NCBI RefSeq assembly: GCF_001885585.1
Contig: NZ_LSRP01000129.1
Location: 124,001 to 188,000 of the forward strand
Length of the DNA stretch: 64,000 nucleotides
Direction: 5' to 3'
Source of the DNA: Pararhizobium antarcticum
Lineage (GTDB): Bacteria; Pseudomonadota; Alphaproteobacteria; Rhizobiales; Rhizobiaceae
The translations under genes and the position numbers were made by a program. Within the stretch, counting starts at the first letter, position 1, and every line of letters starts with the position of its first letter. This document shows, in pieces, positions 50,015 through 58,700 of this stretch. The notes under the pieces are model-generated. The model made no database searches. It saw only the letters and a list, made by a program, of their open reading frames with translations, and was not told the origin of the DNA.

Positions 50015-51547
50015 TTATTCGATGTCGAAAGAGACGCCCTGTGCCAGCGGCAGCGCCTTCGAATAGTTGATCGTGTTGGTGGCGCGGCGCATATAGCCTT
50101 TCCAGGCATCCGAGCCGGATTCGCGGCCGCCACCGGTTTCTTTTTCGCCGCCGAACGCGCCGCCGATTTCAGCGCCGGACGTGCCGATGTTGACATTGGC
50201 GATGCCGCAATCGGAGCCATCCGGCGACAGGAAGCGCTCGGCTTCCTGCAGATCGAGCGTGAAGATGGACGAGGACAGACCGGCACCAACGGCGTTGTGA
50301 TCGGCAACAGCGGCGTCGAAATCGCTGTATTTCATGACGTAGAGGATCGGCGCGAAGGTTTCTTCGGTCACAGGACCGTCCTGCTTCGGCATTTCAACGA
50401 GCGCCGGCTTGACGTAATAGCTGCTGGCGTGGCCGAGATCGACGCGTTCGCCGCCGGTAATCGTGCCGCCATGGGCTTTGGCTTCTGCCAGCGCCTTCTG
50501 CATGGCGTCGAACGCCAACTTGTCGACCAGCGGGCCGACCAGTGCCGCCGATTCCAGCGGATTGCCGACGGAGACGCTCTGATAGGCTTTCTTCAGGCGC
50601 GGAACGAGCTGATCATAGACGCTCTCATGCACGAAAAGGCGGCGTAGCGTCGTGCAGCGCTGGCCGGCGGTGCCCATGGCGCCAAAGGCGATGGCGCGCA
50701 GGGCCATGTCGAGATCGGCCGACGGGCAGACGATGCCGCCATTGTTGCCGCCGAGTTCGAGGATGGCGCGGGCAAAACGCTTGGCCAGGCGCGGGCCGAC
50801 ATCGCGGCCCATGCGGGTGGAGCCCGTTGCCGAAACCAGAGCCACCTTCGGATGATCGACAAGAACCTCACCGGTCGTTCGATCGCCGATCAGCACCTGG
50901 CTCAATCCCTCCGGCGCGTCACCGAAACGGGCAATCGCCTTGTCGAGGATAGCCTGCGATGCAAGCGCGGTCAGCGGTGTTTTTTCCGATGGCTTCCAGA
51001 CGACGGCATTGCCGCAGACGAGTGCCAGGGCCGTGTTCCAGGCCCAGACGGCGACCGGAAAGTTGAAGGCGGAGATGACGCCGATGACGCCGAGCGGATG
51101 CCAGGTTTCCATCATCCGGTGGCCCGGGCGTTCGGTTGCGATCGTCAGGCCGTAGAGTTGGCGGGAAAGACCGACGGCGAAATCGCAGATGTCGATCATT
51201 TCCTGGACTTCGCCGAGCCCCTCCGACTGGATCTTGCCGGCTTCGATTGAAACCAGACGGCCGAGATCGGCCTTGTGGGTACGCAGTTCCTCGCCGAGCA
51301 GGCGGATCAGTTCCCCGCGCTTGGGGGCCGGCACCAAGCGCCAGGCGCGGAAGGCCGCGTCCGCCGTGTCGATACGGGCAGCAGCGTCGGTGGCAGACAC
51401 CGTCTTCAGGCTGGCGATCTGCTCGCCGGTGACCGGGGAGAAGGAGGCCATCTCGCCGCCGGTATAGAGGGCGCTGGAGACGCCGAGCTTTTCGAGAAGG
51501 CTGGCGGTTTCCTGTGCGACATCGATGGATTTCGTGGCGATGTTCAT
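50015..51547 (-). CDS. amaB: ALDH7-type aldehyde dehydrogenase, 2-aminoadipate semialdehyde dehydrogenase
   Basis: This 510-residue NAD-dependent dehydrogenase has catalytic Glu264 (LELGGNNG) and Cys298 (GTAGQRCTTLRRL). FNFPVAVWAWN, EIGGAFGGEKETGGGRESGS and AWKGYMRRATNTINY are characteristic of ALDH7 (antiquitin/AmaB). It oxidises 2-aminoadipate 6-semialdehyde (piperideine-6-carboxylate) to 2-aminoadipate. GGAG precedes the ATG. It sits between the hydroxyglutarate dehydrogenase and aminotransferase genes, 15 bases from the latter. Confidence 0.92.
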   Translation of the reverse strand: MNIATKSIDVAQETASLLEKLGVSSALYTGGEMASFSPVTGEQIASLKTVSATDAAARIDTADAAFRAWRLVPAPKRGELIRLLGEELRTHKADLGRLVSIEAGKIQSEGLGEVQEMIDICDFAVGLSRQLYGLTIATERPGHRMMETWHPLGVIGVISAFNFPVAVWAWNTALALVCGNAVVWKPSEKTPLTALASQAILDKAIARFGDAPEGLSQVLIGDRTTGEVLVDHPKVALVSATGSTRMGRDVGPRLAKRFARAILELGGNNGGIVCPSADLDMALRAIAFGAMGTAGQRCTTLRRLFVHESVYDQLVPRLKKAYQSVSVGNPLESAALVGPLVDKLAFDAMQKALAEAKAHGGTITGGERVDLGHASSYYVKPALVEMPKQDGPVTEETFAPILYVMKYSDFDAAVADHNAVGAGLSSSIFTLDLQEAERFLSPDGSDCGIANVNIGTSGAEIGGAFGGEKETGGGRESGSDAWKGYMRRATNTINYSKALPLAQGVSFDIE

Positions 51548-51577
51548 CTGTTCAAACTCCGGTTTTGTGGAGGACGT

Positions 51578-52996
51578 TCAATAACGCACCGTGCCGAGCT
51601 TGCCCGGCGAGGTGATGGTCTTGAGGCCTGCGGCCATGTCCCTGATTTTTGCTGGTGTATAAAGATCGTAATAGGCCTGGTTCTTGCGACCGATGGCATG
51701 TTCGGCGCTGAAACTGCCCTGGAAGTCATCGACGGCAACCGAAATGACCCGGTCGCGCAGTCGTCGTTCAAAGGACGGATCATCCCATAGCCGGCTGTCT
51801 TTCGGCACGGCCAGATTGAAGTGCACGCCGCCATCGCCGATATGGCCGAAATCGCAGACGAGGATGTCTGGAAAGGCGTGCGGAAGCTCTGCCTTCATGC
51901 GGTCGCAGAAGGCCATGATATGCCCGCGGCGGAAGGAGAGATCAAAGGCAATCAGCCGGCCGGCATGTTTGACACCGTCCGAAAGCGCATGGCGCAAGGC
52001 CCACATCTCCGACGGTGGCCCGACAAAGGCGTCGGCGAGCGGCGCTTCCTCGGTCTCCCAGATTTCCGCCAGTACCTCTTCCAGCACTGCATCGAGCGAC
52101 TGTTCGCCATCGCGCGGCGCCCACGTCCGGGAAATTTCGACCAGGATCATATAGTCCGGTATGATTCCGCCCTGGAACGGATTTTTCAGCGACGGAACAT
52201 GGGCAAGGGCTGCGCCGGCGGCGTTTTGCGAGATGCCCTCGAACGCGGAAAGATAGGCACCGAGGCGTTCCTCCATAGCGCGCAGCAGCGGCATGACATG
52301 GGCGCTGCTGGTCGGAACCAGGAAGGCGGTTGCCGTCTGTCGCGGCAGGCGCTCCAGGTTCAAGACACAGTCCGTAATGATGCCGCAGGCGCCGGCCGTG
52401 CCGATGAACATCTGTTTCCAGTCGATGCCGGTGTTGTTCTTGCGCAGGTCGCAATTCAGGTCGAGGACAGTGCCGGCGGCATCGGCCAGAACCACGGTGA
52501 TGCCCAGCGTGTTGCGGCGCACGTCGCCATATTTCAGGAAGCGCGAGCCGCCGGTGTTGGTCGACAGCATGCCGCCGATGCGCGGGTCGGCCCCGAGGTC
52601 GATGGGGAAGAAGAGGCCATGCTCTTCCAGCCGCCGATTGACGTCCGAAAGCCTGAAGCCCGCATCGAGGTGAAGCGAGCGGTTGTCGAGATCGAGGTCG
52701 AACCGATCCGTCATTCGGTCGAGGCTGAGGACGACCTGTGCGCCGGACATGTCCGGGGTGGAGCCCGAAACAAGGCCGGTATTTCCGGATTGCGGTACGA
52801 TAGCCAGATCGTTGCCGACGCAATAGGCAACGGCCTTCGAGACTTCCGCCGTGGTGCGGGGCCGAAGCACAAGGGCGGCGATCCCGGCATCGTAGCGGGC
52901 GCCGGTCTGGTAGCCGGCCCTATCGCCGTCATCCGTCACGACACCCTTGTCGCCGAGCAGGTCGAGCAGCGCTGTCCTGTGCCGATCGTCGATCAT
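51578..52996 (-). CDS. FAD-linked D-2-hydroxyglutarate dehydrogenase-like oxidase
   Basis: This 472-residue PCMH-type flavoenzyme has the FAD segment VPQSGNTGLVSGSTPDMSGA, the GADPRIGGMLSTNTGGSRFL loop and the C-terminal metal-binding ILVCDFGHIGDGGVHFN. Members oxidise D-2-hydroxyglutarate or D-lactate. Downstream of hglS, whose product is D-2-hydroxyglutarate, the former is likely; the product 2-oxoglutarate enters the TCA cycle. The gene lies 9 bases after hglS. Confidence 0.9.
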   Translation of the reverse strand: MIDDRHRTALLDLLGDKGVVTDDGDRAGYQTGARYDAGIAALVLRPRTTAEVSKAVAYCVGNDLAIVPQSGNTGLVSGSTPDMSGAQVVLSLDRMTDRFDLDLDNRSLHLDAGFRLSDVNRRLEEHGLFFPIDLGADPRIGGMLSTNTGGSRFLKYGDVRRNTLGITVVLADAAGTVLDLNCDLRKNNTGIDWKQMFIGTAGACGIITDCVLNLERLPRQTATAFLVPTSSAHVMPLLRAMEERLGAYLSAFEGISQNAAGAALAHVPSLKNPFQGGIIPDYMILVEISRTWAPRDGEQSLDAVLEEVLAEIWETEEAPLADAFVGPPSEMWALRHALSDGVKHAGRLIAFDLSFRRGHIMAFCDRMKAELPHAFPDILVCDFGHIGDGGVHFNLAVPKDSRLWDDPSFERRLRDRVISVAVDDFQGSFSAEHAIGRKNQAYYDLYTPAKIRDMAAGLKTITSPGKLGTVRY

Positions 52997-53005
52997 ATCC
53001 GTCCG

Positions 53006-54406
53006 TTACTCCGCCGCTTCGGCATGTGCGAGTGCCGTCAGGCACTCTGCGATCGAGGCTTCTTCGATGCCTTGATAATGATCGAATTCATTGAGGACGG
53101 TGGTCCCGAGGTCCTGCTCGAAACGCTGCTGGTTCGGGCTGGCGGTGAACTCCTGTGCGGCATCGTCGCCCAGATTCGACTGGAAGATGCCTGCCGCGCT
53201 GACGGGCAGGAAATCCTCATAGACGATCGGGTCGAACTGCACCAATCCCTCTGCGATCAGGTCATCGAGGTGTTCCGAAGAACCGGCCTTCGCCGTTTTG
53301 CCCTTCGCCGTCAGCGAATAGGCGAAATAGCCGAGATCTTCGGCACGGATGCCGGCCCATGAATCGGGGAAGGGCCGAAAGGCTTCGGAAAGGGCTTTAT
53401 CATAGTCCACCGCGTTCGAGCCATCAGCCGCGGGCCGTATGATCTTGCGCGAGGCATTCAAAAGGTCGTCGTAGAGCGCGCGACCCTTCGGCGTGAGGGC
53501 GATGCCGCGCTGTTCGATCTCGCCGAAACGGGCGGTATGCGAGCCTTCCTGCCAGCTGCCGTCTTCCGCTTCGAAGGACACGGGCTCTTCCAGCGCCTTG
53601 AAAGAGGTCTGGCGCAACAGGATCGGGCAATCACGCGTGGGCGGGCCTTCGACGATCGCCTTCGGGGCAATGCCGTAGTCCGGCATCTGCGCCTGGACGG
53701 CATCGATATCGAGCGTGCGCGGGGTCAGGTGATTGATATGCGGTCCCTTGAAGGAAACGACATCGGCAATCAGGCGGTGCGCATCGTGCAGACGGTGATA
53801 CATGGCCGGGCTGACATTGGCGCGGTCGTGCCAGCGAAAGGTTTCGAGCGCCTCGCTGACGAAGCGTTCCGCATCGGCCTCGTCGAGGCCACCCTGCTTC
53901 TCGGCTTTTTCGGTGAGTTCGACAGCGACGGCCGTGAAGATCCGGCGCTTGTCAAGAATGGCCCCGGCATCGGCGCGCAGGGCTTCGTCGGCAATCAGGT
54001 CGAGGCGCAAAAGGGAAGTGAAAACCCGGAAAGGATTGCGCTTCAAAGCCGCATCGCCGACCGGGCGAAAGGCTGTCGAATGCACGGGGACGCCGGCCGT
54101 CGACAGGTCGTAATAGCCGACCGGAAACATGCCCATGACGGCGAAGACGCGGCGCATCATAGACAGTTCCTGTGGCGTGCCGAGACGGATGGCGCCGTGG
54201 CGTTCCTGCGAAATGCGCTCGAGCTGGTCCGTTTCTTCCAGGCGTTTGCGCTGCGTCGGATCGGCGGCAAGCGTTCCGGCATTGACCTTCGTCACAAGCG
54301 CCATCAGCGTGCCGTAGGCAGGGACCTCGTTGCGGTACATGGCCGACATCGCGGCGGAAAAGGCCGAGCGGATATCATCGGCGGATACGAAACGATTGTC
54401 TTTCAC
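53006..54406 (-). CDS. hglS: HglS, 2-oxoadipate dioxygenase/decarboxylase (DUF1338)
   Basis: This 466-residue Fe(II) enzyme of the VOC superfamily converts 2-oxoadipate to D-2-hydroxyglutarate with O2 and loss of CO2. Predicted ligands His70 (RISQERHGAIRLG, with Arg74), His226 (GPHINHLTPR) and a Glu near 296 (ARFGEIEQ) agree with the positions I recall for Pseudomonas putida HglS (70, 74, 226, 294). The start is GTG, with AAAGG upstream. It opens the four-gene lysine-degradation operon and is divergent from a LysR regulator. Confidence 0.92.
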   Translation of the reverse strand: MKDNRFVSADDIRSAFSAAMSAMYRNEVPAYGTLMALVTKVNAGTLAADPTQRKRLEETDQLERISQERHGAIRLGTPQELSMMRRVFAVMGMFPVGYYDLSTAGVPVHSTAFRPVGDAALKRNPFRVFTSLLRLDLIADEALRADAGAILDKRRIFTAVAVELTEKAEKQGGLDEADAERFVSEALETFRWHDRANVSPAMYHRLHDAHRLIADVVSFKGPHINHLTPRTLDIDAVQAQMPDYGIAPKAIVEGPPTRDCPILLRQTSFKALEEPVSFEAEDGSWQEGSHTARFGEIEQRGIALTPKGRALYDDLLNASRKIIRPAADGSNAVDYDKALSEAFRPFPDSWAGIRAEDLGYFAYSLTAKGKTAKAGSSEHLDDLIAEGLVQFDPIVYEDFLPVSAAGIFQSNLGDDAAQEFTASPNQQRFEQDLGTTVLNEFDHYQGIEEASIAECLTALAHAEAAE

Positions 54407-54520
54407 GGCGCGGGCCTTTCAAGGCGAAGGGATTAGGCTTGGTCATTCTCAATACGTATCATATATAGGCCATATACGCATTGATTGCGACAATTTTGAC
54501 TATGGTCATGCGAGGCGCGA
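54407..54520. promoter_or_regulatory. Divergent hglS/LysR promoter region with ATACGYAT repeats
   Basis: ATACGTAT (54452-54459) and ATACGCAT (54474-54481) are spaced 22 bases apart, two helical turns, around an AT-rich stretch with repeated CATATA. LysR-type proteins bind such dispersed half-sites next to their own promoter. The first element is 46-53 bases upstream of the hglS start. Confidence 0.55.
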
Positions 54521-55411
54521 ATGAAGTTGAGCAGAAGGCTGGTTCCGGACGTGACGACGCTGCAGGCGTTCGAATGCGCCGCGCGCCATGGAAGTTTCAC
54601 GCAGGCCGCAACCGAGCTGAACCTGACGCAAAGCGCCGTCAGCCGCCAGATCAAGGATCTCGAAAGCCAGCTTGGCGTGCTTCTGTTCGAGCGCGTCCGC
54701 CAGAGGGTGATCCTGTCCGATGCCGGCCAGAAATTTCTGCCCGAGGTGCGCCGTCTGCTCAACCAGTCGGAGGAGCTGATGGTGCGGGCCATGGCTTCGG
54801 CGCGTTCGGAATCGACGCTGTCGATTGCGTCGCTGCCCACCTTCGGCAGTCGCTGGCTGATGCCGCGCCTGCCGGATTTCCTGAAGCAGCATCCGGGAAC
54901 CGTCGTCAACATCGCCTCGCGGTCGCAGCCCTTTGATTTCGAGGAGCAGAATTTCGATCTTGCCATCCATTATGGTCAGCCGGTCTGGGCGCATGCGACC
55001 TGCAGCTATCTTTGCAGCGAGGTCATCATTCCCGTGGCAAGCCCTGCGCTGATGGCGGCGTGCGCGATGTCCGATCCGCAGGAACTGGAAGACAAGCCGC
55101 TCCTGCATCTGGCGACCCGTCCGAAAATGTGGGCGCAGTGGTGCGAGGCCAACGGGCTCGATATCAAATCGGCCTATCGTGGCAACCGGTTCGACCAGTT
55201 TTCCATGGTGATCGAGGCTGCCGCCGCCGGTCTCGGCATCGCGCTCCTTCCCCGCTACCTCATCGAGCAGGAACTGGCGCAGGGCCGGCTCTGCATCCTG
55301 TTCGACCGCCCGATGCAGACGGAAAACAATTATTATCTGGTCGTACCGGAAGGAAAGCTGGAAAACCCCGTCAGCCTGGCCTTTCGCGCCTGGATCACCA
55401 ACCAGGTTTAG
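54521..55411 (+). CDS. LysR-family transcriptional regulator (GcvA-like)
   Basis: This 296-residue protein has an N-terminal winged helix (LQAFECAARHGSFTQAATEL; NLTQSAVSRQIKDLESQLGV) and a GcvA-type effector domain (LPTFGSRWLMPRLPDFLKQH; FDLAIHYGQPVW). It is transcribed away from hglS, the usual geometry for a regulator of the adjacent operon. Its ligand would be 2-oxoadipate, aminoadipate or lysine if the operon assignment is right. It precedes ndvB but is separated from it by 340 bases. Confidence 0.9.
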   Translation: MKLSRRLVPDVTTLQAFECAARHGSFTQAATELNLTQSAVSRQIKDLESQLGVLLFERVRQRVILSDAGQKFLPEVRRLLNQSEELMVRAMASARSESTLSIASLPTFGSRWLMPRLPDFLKQHPGTVVNIASRSQPFDFEEQNFDLAIHYGQPVWAHATCSYLCSEVIIPVASPALMAACAMSDPQELEDKPLLHLATRPKMWAQWCEANGLDIKSAYRGNRFDQFSMVIEAAAAGLGIALLPRYLIEQELAQGRLCILFDRPMQTENNYYLVVPEGKLENPVSLAFRAWITNQV

Positions 55412-55750
55412 AGGAGAGAACAGGCGGGGGAATTTACCCGGGAACATTTCGCCCTCCGAGACGTTACAAAGCCAGGCAAGAGCAGCTCGGACCCGTTTTG
55501 AACAAAATACTTCCCTATGCTCGACTGGAACTTTTCCATGGCCGGGTATCTTTGCCCGAGCGCCCGTCAATTCGTCTGCGCGCTGCTTCGGTCTTCTTGC
55601 AAGCTGTCGGCACTACGGCTAGAAAATGCCACGTTCATTCATCAGATCAGCCTGAAATCAAACCAGACGGCCGCTTTTTACGATCACCGTCTACCGCTCT
55701 GGTGCCACGCCGCCGCTCTGTCGGCGCCAGCATGAAGGGCGGTCAGAATC
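55412..55750. other. Non-coding region upstream of ndvB
   Basis: These 339 bases hold no recognised gene. They must contain the ndvB promoter or leader. No strong sigma-70 pair with normal spacing was found; a TTGAAC (55498-55503) and TATGCT (55516-55521) pair has only a 12-base spacer. A short frame, ATGAAGGGCGG at 55732, ends before ndvB and is not convincing. Confidence 0.4.
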
Positions 55751-58700
55751 ATGGCTGAGAAAAGTCTATGTCACGGGCCCAAGCCCATCCGGCAAGCCGA
55801 TACGAGCCGGACAACACAACACCCGTTGGATCCAGAACACGCACCCATGCCCCTTCACAACAAGCCGTCCACCTCCCCGCGCGAGCCAGATTCGAAACAG
55901 ATCGACTATAACGACTCGATCCGCTCGACCTATTTCACCATCGACGAACTGCGTGAGAGCGGTGCAAAGCTTGCGCGGGAAGGGGTGTCTGCCCTTCCGG
56001 GCTTCTTCCCCTTCGAATTCCGTGCACGCCATGGCGAAAACGAGACCGAGATCTTTCGCGTCTACAAGGTCACGGCAGCAGATGTCGAAGCGGGTGCGTC
56101 GATCACGCCGGCTGCGGAATGGCTGCTCGACAATCACTACCTAGTCGAGGAATCGATCCAGGAAGTGCGGCGCGATTTTCCGCGCAAATTCTACCGGCAA
56201 TTGCCGACGATGGATGTTAGCGGCACGACGATCCCGCGGTCGATGGCGCTTGCCTGGCTTTATATTGCGCATACCCATTCGACCGTTTCGCGCGAAAGCC
56301 TGACGGCGATGGTTGCCGGTTTCCAGGAGCACGAGACACTGAAGATCGGCGAGCTTTGGGCCCTGCCGTCGATCGTGCGCTTCGTCCTGATCGAGAACCT
56401 GCGCCGGATCGCCATCCGGGTCGACCGGTCGCGCAGCATGCGCCAGAAGGCCAACGAGGTCGCCGACCAGATCATTCGGCTAAGCGAGGCCGACAAGGTG
56501 CAGGCCCTGCTTGCCGAGGTCGAGCCGTTATGCTCCGACAATACGTTCGTGGCGCAGCTTCTCTACCGTCTGCGGGACGGTTCGCAGACCTCTGGCGTGG
56601 TTATCACCTGGCTTGAGGCACAATTGGAGAAGCGCGGCAGCGATGTCGAGGACGCGCTCGTTGCCGAGCAGAACCGGCTGTCTTCCGGCAATGCGACGAT
56701 GAGCAACATCATTCGCAGCCTGCGCGAAATCGACGACAATGACTGGTCCGTCTGGTTCGAGAGCGTCAGCAAGGTCGATGCGGCGCTGCGCGACGGATCC
56801 GATTATGCCGCGCTGGATTTCGGTTCGCGAAACAAATACCGCAACACAATCGAAAAGCTGGCGCGACGGTCCGGAAACTCGGAGCTCGAGGTGACGCAGA
56901 TCGCCCTTGCCATGGTCAGGGAGCCGCCGGAAACCAGCGCAGGCAACATTGCCACGCACGAATCGAATGTCGGCGGTTTCCTTGTCGGAAAGCAGCGCCG
57001 CCTGCTCGAAGAAAAGATCGGTTACCGCCCGCCTGTCCTGCAGACCATCATTCGCTTCAGCCGCAAACTCGACTGGCTGGCGGTTGCCGGCCCGAACATT
57101 GTCCTGACGATCCTCGCAATGATCGTCGTCTACATGTTCGTCAGCCCGATGGACATCCCGAGCGGCGCCAAGCTGATCATGCTGCTCCTGTTCGCCCTGC
57201 CCGCTTCGGAAGGGGCGGCCGGGCTGTTCAATACGCTGGTCACGCTCTTCGTGACGCCCTCACGTCTCGTCGGCTACGAGTTTCTCGAGGGCATCCCGCA
57301 GGATGCCCGCACGCTCGTTGTCGTGCCCTGCCTCATTTCCAAGCGCGACCATGTCGACGAACTCGTCCGCAATCTGGAAGTCCACTATCTCGCCAATCCG
57401 CGCGGCGAGGTCTATTTCGCGCTTCTCAGCGACTGGGCCGACAGCAAGTTCGAGGAAACGGCAACTGATCTTGATGTTCTCGACTATGCCAAGCTCGAGA
57501 TCGAGACGCTCTGCGCCCGCTATGCCCATGATGGCAGGACGCGCTTTTATCTCCTGCACCGCCGTCGTCTCTACAACGAGGCCGAAGGGGCGTGGATGGG
57601 CTGGGAACGCAAGCGCGGCAAGCTGCACGAACTCAATCTTCTGCTGCGCGGCGACCGCGACACCAGCTATCTTCCGGGCGCCGACATGGTTCCGGAAAAC
57701 GTGCAGTATGTGATGACGCTCGATGCCGACACGCGTCTGATGCGCGATGCCGTGACCAAGCTCGTCGGCAAGCTCTATCATCCGATCAATCGCCCGGTAG
57801 TCGATCCGGAAACACAGACGGTGACCGCCGGCTACGGCATTCTGCAGCCCCGCGTCACCCCGTCGCTGACCACGGGCAGCAATGCGTCTGCCTTCCAGCG
57901 CATTTTCTCCATCAATCGCGGGATCGACCCGTATGTTTTCACCGTCTCTGATGTCTATCAGGACATTGCCGGCGAAGGCACGTTTACCGGCAAGGGCCTC
58001 TATCATGTCGACGCCTTCGAGGCTGCGCTGAAGGGCAAGATCGAGGAAAATGCGGTTCTGAGCCATGACCTGCTCGAGGGCTCGATGGCGCGCTGCGCGC
58101 TGGTCAGCGATGTCGAACTCGTCGAGGATTTCCCCACCCGCTACGAGGTGGAAATGTCGCGCCAGCATCGCTGGGCGCGCGGCGACTGGCAGCTTTTGCC
58201 TTACATGTTCAATCTCGCCAACGGCGTATCGATGCTCGGCCGTTGGAAGATGTACGATAATCTTCGCCGCTCGCTGATCCCGGCCGCCTGGCTGATCGCC
58301 TCGGTGATGGGCTGGTACTACATGGAGCCGACCCAGGCACTGATCTGGCAGGCCGTGCTGATCTTCAGCCTGTTTGTCGCGCCGACCCTGTCGCTGATCT
58401 CCGGCCTGATGCCGCGGCGCAACGACATCGTGGCGCGGGCCCATCTGCACGCCGTTTTGTCGGAAATCCAGGCATCAAACGCGCAGGTCGCGCTTCGCAT
58501 CGTCTTCATCGCCCATTCCGCAGCCATGATGCTGGATGCGATTGTGCGCTCCGTCTATCGCACCTTCGTCAGCGGCCAGCTGATGCTGGAATGGCGCACG
58601 GCAGCCCAGGCCCAGAGCTCGGCCGGCGGCAGCATCCTCGACTATTACCGGTCCATGTGGATCGCGCCGGTTCTGGCTGTGATTTCACTGGCGCTGGCTG

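Noticed and set aside
51821-53362. 513-codon plus-strand frame over the hydroxyglutarate dehydrogenase and hglS genes
   Set aside because: Antisense shadow of two well-supported enzymes.
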